DNA of 8,925 nt from contig JAIPDY010000132.1 in the NCBI GenBank assembly GCA_021737445.1, positions 1 through 8,925 on the forward strand, read 5' to 3'. Position 1 is the first letter of the stretch, and each line of letters opens with the position of its first letter. Shown piece after piece: positions 6,665 through 8,925 of the stretch. The DNA is from Desulfotignum sp. (GTDB lineage: Bacteria; Desulfobacterota; Desulfobacteria; Desulfobacterales; Desulfobacteraceae). Under the pieces are notes generated by a model that was given only the letters and a program-made list of their open reading frames with translations, was not told the origin of the DNA and did no database searches. The translations under genes and the position numbers were made by a program.

Positions 6665-7702
6665 ATGAAACTGCAGACAAAGATCTCTCTGGGTATCATC
6701 CCGCTGGTATTGTGCAGCATTTTTTTCCTGGGGCTGTGGTCCACAAAAAAAACCGGAGAAAATCTCCACAGGTCAGCGTTTCTGTATATGGACACCATCA
6801 TCGATGTTTATATGCAGGATATCCACCTGCACCATGATCTGTTGAAAACCAACGGGCTGGATGCCGTTGAGTCGTTTGTCACCGCGTATCAGAACCAGGT
6901 GTTTGCGGCGGGCAGGGAAATCAAAATCGCTGCGTCTTCCCATCTGTTTATCATGGATGGTGGCGGGCACCTGAAATTCTGTTCAAAACAAAACAGCGGT
7001 CAGATGATGGAATCCTTGTGGGGGCCGGTTGCCCGGGCCGCTGTAAAAGGGGATATCTCCCGTGCGGACGGTGACGGTCATGTGTATGATGATGCCATTG
7101 AAATCATGTATGTGGTCCGGCAGTTTCCCCCATGGAACTGGGTGGTGTTTTTTGCCATGGATCATGACGTGCTCCATGTGGCGGAGCGTCAGATTCAACT
7201 GGCGACCACGGGCATTGCTGTTGCCTGTGCCGGCCTGCTGATCTTCATCATTCTTTTGATGTTGAGACGGTTTTTTGTCATTCCCGTCAAAAAGATCGGC
7301 CGGGCCGCGTCTGCCATTGCAAACGGGGGGCAGGTGGACCGGATCAATGTCGGATCAACCGATGAACTCGGGGACCTGGCCCGCCATATGGAGGCGATGT
7401 CCGCGGCCATCCAGCAGCAGCAGGCAGATATCATAAAAGCCAATGCAGAACTGGAACAGCGGGTCAGAGAACGCACCCGGGACCTGGAAACCGCCCTGTC
7501 CGAGATAAAAACCCTGAAAGGCATTATTCCCATCTGCTCCCACTGCAAGAAAATCAGGGATGATGACGGCTACTGGAATCAGCTGGAAACCTATATCCTG
7601 GAACATTCCGAGGCACAGCTCAGCCACGGGATCTGCCGGGAATGCGCAGAAAAACACTATCCGGATCTGGATTTATATGATGACGATACCCTTGGAGAGT
7701 AA
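6665..7702 (+). CDS. Membrane Cache-like/HAMP protein with C-terminal four-cysteine domain
   Basis: 345 residues. First membrane segment at about 7-25. An extracytoplasmic domain (about 26-178) has Cache-like features, SSHLFIMDGGGHLKF and PPWNWVVFFAMD. The second membrane segment is at about 181-203, HAMP at about 204-255 with DELG at 233-236, and a coiled coil at about 245-284 (QQQQADIIKANAELEQRVRER style). The C-terminus from 286 holds PICSHCKKIRDDDGYWNQLE and a second cysteine pair in GICRECAEKHYP. Cys291, Cys294, Cys324 and Cys327 are spaced like a zinc site. This tail is familiar at the end of PAS and receiver proteins of Desulfobacterota, but its function is not established as far as I know. 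There is no kinase, GGDEF, HD-GYP or methyl-accepting domain. Its place after a secreted binding protein suggests it senses that protein's ligand-bound state (inferred). Confidence 0.85.
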   Translation: MKLQTKISLGIIPLVLCSIFFLGLWSTKKTGENLHRSAFLYMDTIIDVYMQDIHLHHDLLKTNGLDAVESFVTAYQNQVFAAGREIKIAASSHLFIMDGGGHLKFCSKQNSGQMMESLWGPVARAAVKGDISRADGDGHVYDDAIEIMYVVRQFPPWNWVVFFAMDHDVLHVAERQIQLATTGIAVACAGLLIFIILLMLRRFFVIPVKKIGRAASAIANGGQVDRINVGSTDELGDLARHMEAMSAAIQQQQADIIKANAELEQRVRERTRDLETALSEIKTLKGIIPICSHCKKIRDDDGYWNQLETYILEHSEAQLSHGICRECAEKHYPDLDLYDDDTLGE

Positions 7703-7740
7703 ATTATTAATTTTACAAATATTTGTAAAATTAATAATTT
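7701..7740. repeat. Perfect 40-bp AT-rich palindrome overlapping a stop codon
   Basis: Twenty bases (7701-7720, ending in ACAAAT) are followed with no spacer by their exact reverse complement (7721-7740, beginning ATTTGT). Symmetry ends cleanly at 7700/7741. The last two bases of the TAA stop of the membrane-sensor gene are part of it. It is almost free of G and C, so it is not a classical GC-stem terminator. As RNA it would still form a long hairpin and could end or protect the transcript. As DNA it could be a dimeric protein site, or the scar or target of a mobile element. Confidence 0.9.
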
Positions 7741-7823
7741 GAGCGATTCTGCCCTGGGTCATTTCAGGCCGGGGGATATTGAAATTGAAACGGATGGCAT
7801 TCCATGGCTTTGCTTTTTTAAAA

Positions 7824-7899
7824 ACCACAAAGGACACGAAGACCACGAAGGGAAAGAAGGAAGGAAGGACTTTTTCGTGCTCATCGTGTCCTTCGTGGT
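7824..7899. repeat. Imperfect inverted-repeat element with 9-bp periodic arms
   Basis: The left arm (7824-7849) and the reverse complement of the right arm (7874-7899) agree at 23 of 26 positions, around a 24-nt purine-rich loop. Each arm is itself a run of 9-bp-spaced CACGAAG-like units, such as GGACACGAAGACCACGAAG. Repeats of this CCACGAAGGACACGAAG style are, to my knowledge, scattered through intergenic regions of many bacteria and often give spurious His/Glu-rich protein predictions. It may act as a hairpin between the sensor gene and the small receiver gene. Confidence 0.75.
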
Positions 7900-7980
7900 A
7901 AAACAACCTGAAGCCCTTTTATTTTTTTCTATATTAGTGTACCTTAAATCAGAACTTTTGATCAAAACAAAGGTTATCAA

Positions 7981-8277
7981 ATGCAGAATACAGATTCTGT
8001 CAAAATATTGATCATTGATGATGAACCAGCTATTTTAAGAATGCTTTCAATCGCATTGTCAAAAAAAGGCTATGTCACCGATACCGCTGAAAACGGCGGA
8101 CAGGTGTCCCGGCAACTGAAAAAAATCAAAGGAAAAACCATCCCCATTGTGGGCATGTCCGGCACCCCCTGGCTGCTAGACCATGACCTGTTTGATGCGG
8201 TGCTGCCAAAGCCCTATCCTTTGGAGGAACTGTTTGCGGTTATCTCCAGCATGGCACCGGTGCCGGTACCGCGTTAA
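7981..8277 (+). CDS. Miniature receiver-like protein lacking the phosphoacceptor aspartate
   Basis: 98 residues, ATG at 7981 with AAAGG 8 nt upstream. The front is a normal receiver: VKILIIDDEPAILRMLSIALSKKGY, with the acid pair D13-D14, through TAENGG at about 40. It then jumps directly to QVSRQLKKIKGKTIPIVGMSG (threonine switch region) and VLPKPYPLEEL with conserved K77. The segment with beta strand 3 and the Asp of the xxxDxxMPG motif is missing, roughly 25-30 residues compared with a usual receiver of about 120. The frame is intact. GC content is 34% over 7981-8080 and 55% over 8091-8190, with the change at the deletion point. It may be a remnant, or a phosphorylation-independent receiver mimic. 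Expression is unknown. Confidence 0.7.
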   Translation: MQNTDSVKILIIDDEPAILRMLSIALSKKGYVTDTAENGGQVSRQLKKIKGKTIPIVGMSGTPWLLDHDLFDAVLPKPYPLEELFAVISSMAPVPVPR

Positions 8278-8445
8278 CCAGGCACTGTCCCGATAGATAT
8301 AAAGCGGCACCCGTTCCAGGGTTAAACAAAAAAATGAGGATTACAGGAGCCGGCTCAACATGGAAAAAATGAGCATATTACAATATGCCGGAATACATTT
8401 ACCGCAGTGTACCGGACAAAGCAAAAGCAAGAGTAGAGGACGGTC
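8278..8445. promoter_or_regulatory. Leader region of the next binding-protein gene
   Basis: 168 bp upstream of the ATG at 8446. It contains a GC-rich 10-bp palindrome GAGCCGGCTC (8347-8356) covering part of an AGGAG ribosome site (8345-8349), a possible 29-codon leader ORF (8360-8449), and the second copy of the conserved 26-bp element (8400-8425). I found no clear promoter hexamers or terminator. Confidence 0.4.
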
Positions 8446-8449
8446 ATGA
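8360..8449 (+). CDS. Possible 29-codon leader ORF overlapping the next gene's start
   Basis: The ATG at 8360 follows AGGAG (8345-8349) with 10 nt spacing. It reads MEKMSILQYAGIHLPQ and ends SKSRGRS at a TGA (8447-8449) that overlaps the ATG of the binding-protein gene (ATGA). Such an overlap would couple translation. Its 3' half runs through the conserved 26-bp element. There is no homology evidence and so short an ORF can arise by chance. Confidence 0.3.
   Translation: MEKMSILQYAGIHLPQCTGQSKSKSRGRS
8400..8425 (+). promoter_or_regulatory. Candidate operator or leader element, copy 2 (TACCG-N5-TACCG)
   Basis: Second copy of the element at 5493-5518, differing at three positions. Here the direct repeat is exact: TACCG at 8400-8404 and 8410-8414, one helical turn apart. 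It ends 20 nt before the ATG at 8446. The sharing by two binding-protein genes of different families argues against simple gene duplication as the source. Confidence 0.5.
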
Positions 8450-8925
8450 CTAGTCTATTGCGCAAGAAAAAGAACATGACGTTGTGCATGGGGCTCTTTT
8501 TCCTGGCCCTGTGTGTGGTTCACCTGCCTTGCGGGGCAGCAGAAGAGGAACCGCTGACGGTGGTGTACAATCCCGGGAGGGCACCTATGAAATTTGTCAA
8601 CCAGGCGGGCGGGGCTGCCGGCATGCTCCCGGACATCTGGCGGGCGATCGGCAGTAAGATGAACAGGCCTGTCGAGTTTGTCCGGGCACAGGATTTTGAT
8701 GAATCCCTTGACATGATCAAGACCGGCCGGGCCGATCTCCATGCCGGCCTGTTCAGAACACAGGAAAGGGAAACCTGGCTGACTTACACCACGGCGCCGC
8801 TGTGCCGGGTGGAATATTTTATCTTCACCAGCCAGTTGATCTTTCCTGTCACCCACCTTGAGGAACTGGGCGGTATCCAGGTGGGGATCACAAGAGGGGG
8901 GTACACCCAGGAGCATGTGGTAAAA
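8446..8925 (+). CDS. Secreted SBP_bac_3 protein or N-terminal sensor of a larger kinase (3' end cut by window edge)
   Basis: 160 codons are visible with no stop. The ATG at 8446 follows GAGGA with 5 nt spacing. A basic start (LLRKKKN) and hydrophobic stretch form a signal peptide ending near residue 32 (GAA). The domain that follows has PLTVVYNPGRAPMKFVNQAGGAAGMLPDIWRAI in the style of SBP_bac_3 domains, then FDESLDMIKTGRADLHAGLF and ERETWLTYTTAPL, and the start of the second lobe (GIQVGITRGGYT). This FVN..G.A.GMLPDIW pattern is often seen at the N-terminus of large membrane-bound hybrid kinases or diguanylate cyclases, as well as in free binding proteins. Which applies depends on sequence beyond the window. 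Confidence 0.8.
   Translation, partial: MTSLLRKKKNMTLCMGLFFLALCVVHLPCGAAEEEPLTVVYNPGRAPMKFVNQAGGAAGMLPDIWRAIGSKMNRPVEFVRAQDFDESLDMIKTGRADLHAGLFRTQERETWLTYTTAPLCRVEYFIFTSQLIFPVTHLEELGGIQVGITRGGYTQEHVVK

Noticed and set aside
7701..7740. Calling the 40-bp palindrome an ordinary Rho-independent terminator
   Set aside because: The stem has almost no G or C and no distinct U-tract follows; a role in transcript ending is possible but not shown.
7956..7967. TTTTGATCAAAA palindrome before the mini-receiver
   Set aside because: Twelve AT-rich bases can occur by chance and there is no second copy or promoter context.
7739..8011. Open frames across the inverted-repeat element on both strands (also 7673-7906)
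   Set aside because: They translate the repeat into His/Glu- or Phe/Val-rich strings, a known type of spurious prediction.
8252..8263. GGCACCGGTGCC palindrome near the end of the mini-receiver gene
   Set aside because: It lies inside coding sequence and is not followed by a U-tract.

Overview
The window is a dense sensory and signal-transduction neighbourhood, about 9 kb, with no metabolic or transport genes. GC content is moderate to high, except for an AT-rich tract at about 7700-8090. The sensor styles are typical of Desulfobacterota, probably a sulfate reducer of the Desulfobacterales: REC-HD-GYP regulators, orphan periplasmic binding proteins beside kinases, an ICxxCKKIRDDxGYWNQLE-type C-terminal domain, and kinases with the H-box HDFNNIL. 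The taxonomy is inferred from protein style only.

Minus strand (5423 down to 1) is one tightly spaced run. In order of transcription: an excisionase-type HTH-receiver protein (5423-4833); a broken hybrid kinase (4820-3492); a receiver/HD-GYP c-di-GMP phosphodiesterase (3444-2419); a secreted solute-binding protein (2404-1619); and a membrane histidine kinase with PAS domain (1622 to beyond position 1), whose ATG overlaps the binding-protein stop as ATGA. Gaps are 12, 47, 14 and -4 nt. A plausible reading is that the binding protein presents a ligand to the kinase and the receiver proteins take the phosphate, with c-di-GMP breakdown and DNA binding as outputs.

Plus strand (5546 onward) starts divergently from the HTH-receiver gene. 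It carries a secreted ABC_sub_bind-type binding protein (5546-6598), a heptamer repeat over the next ribosome binding site, and a membrane Cache-like/HAMP protein ending in a four-cysteine domain with no enzymatic output (6665-7702). Next come a perfect 40-bp palindrome, an inverted-repeat element, and a miniature receiver lacking its phosphoacceptor aspartate (7981-8277). Last is the start of another secreted SBP_bac_3 protein or sensor-kinase N-terminus (8446 to beyond 8925).

Two themes stand out. First, signalling genes here are being rebuilt by internal deletion. The hybrid kinase has lost half of its PAS, half of its GAF, its ATPase domain and half of its last receiver. The small receiver has lost the segment carrying its phosphorylation site, and base composition jumps at that junction. 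Second, a 26-bp element (23 of 26 identical, with a TACC(A/G)-N5-TACCG direct repeat) lies just upstream of both plus-strand binding-protein genes. One copy is in the divergent intergenic region of the HTH-receiver gene, so it is a candidate operator.
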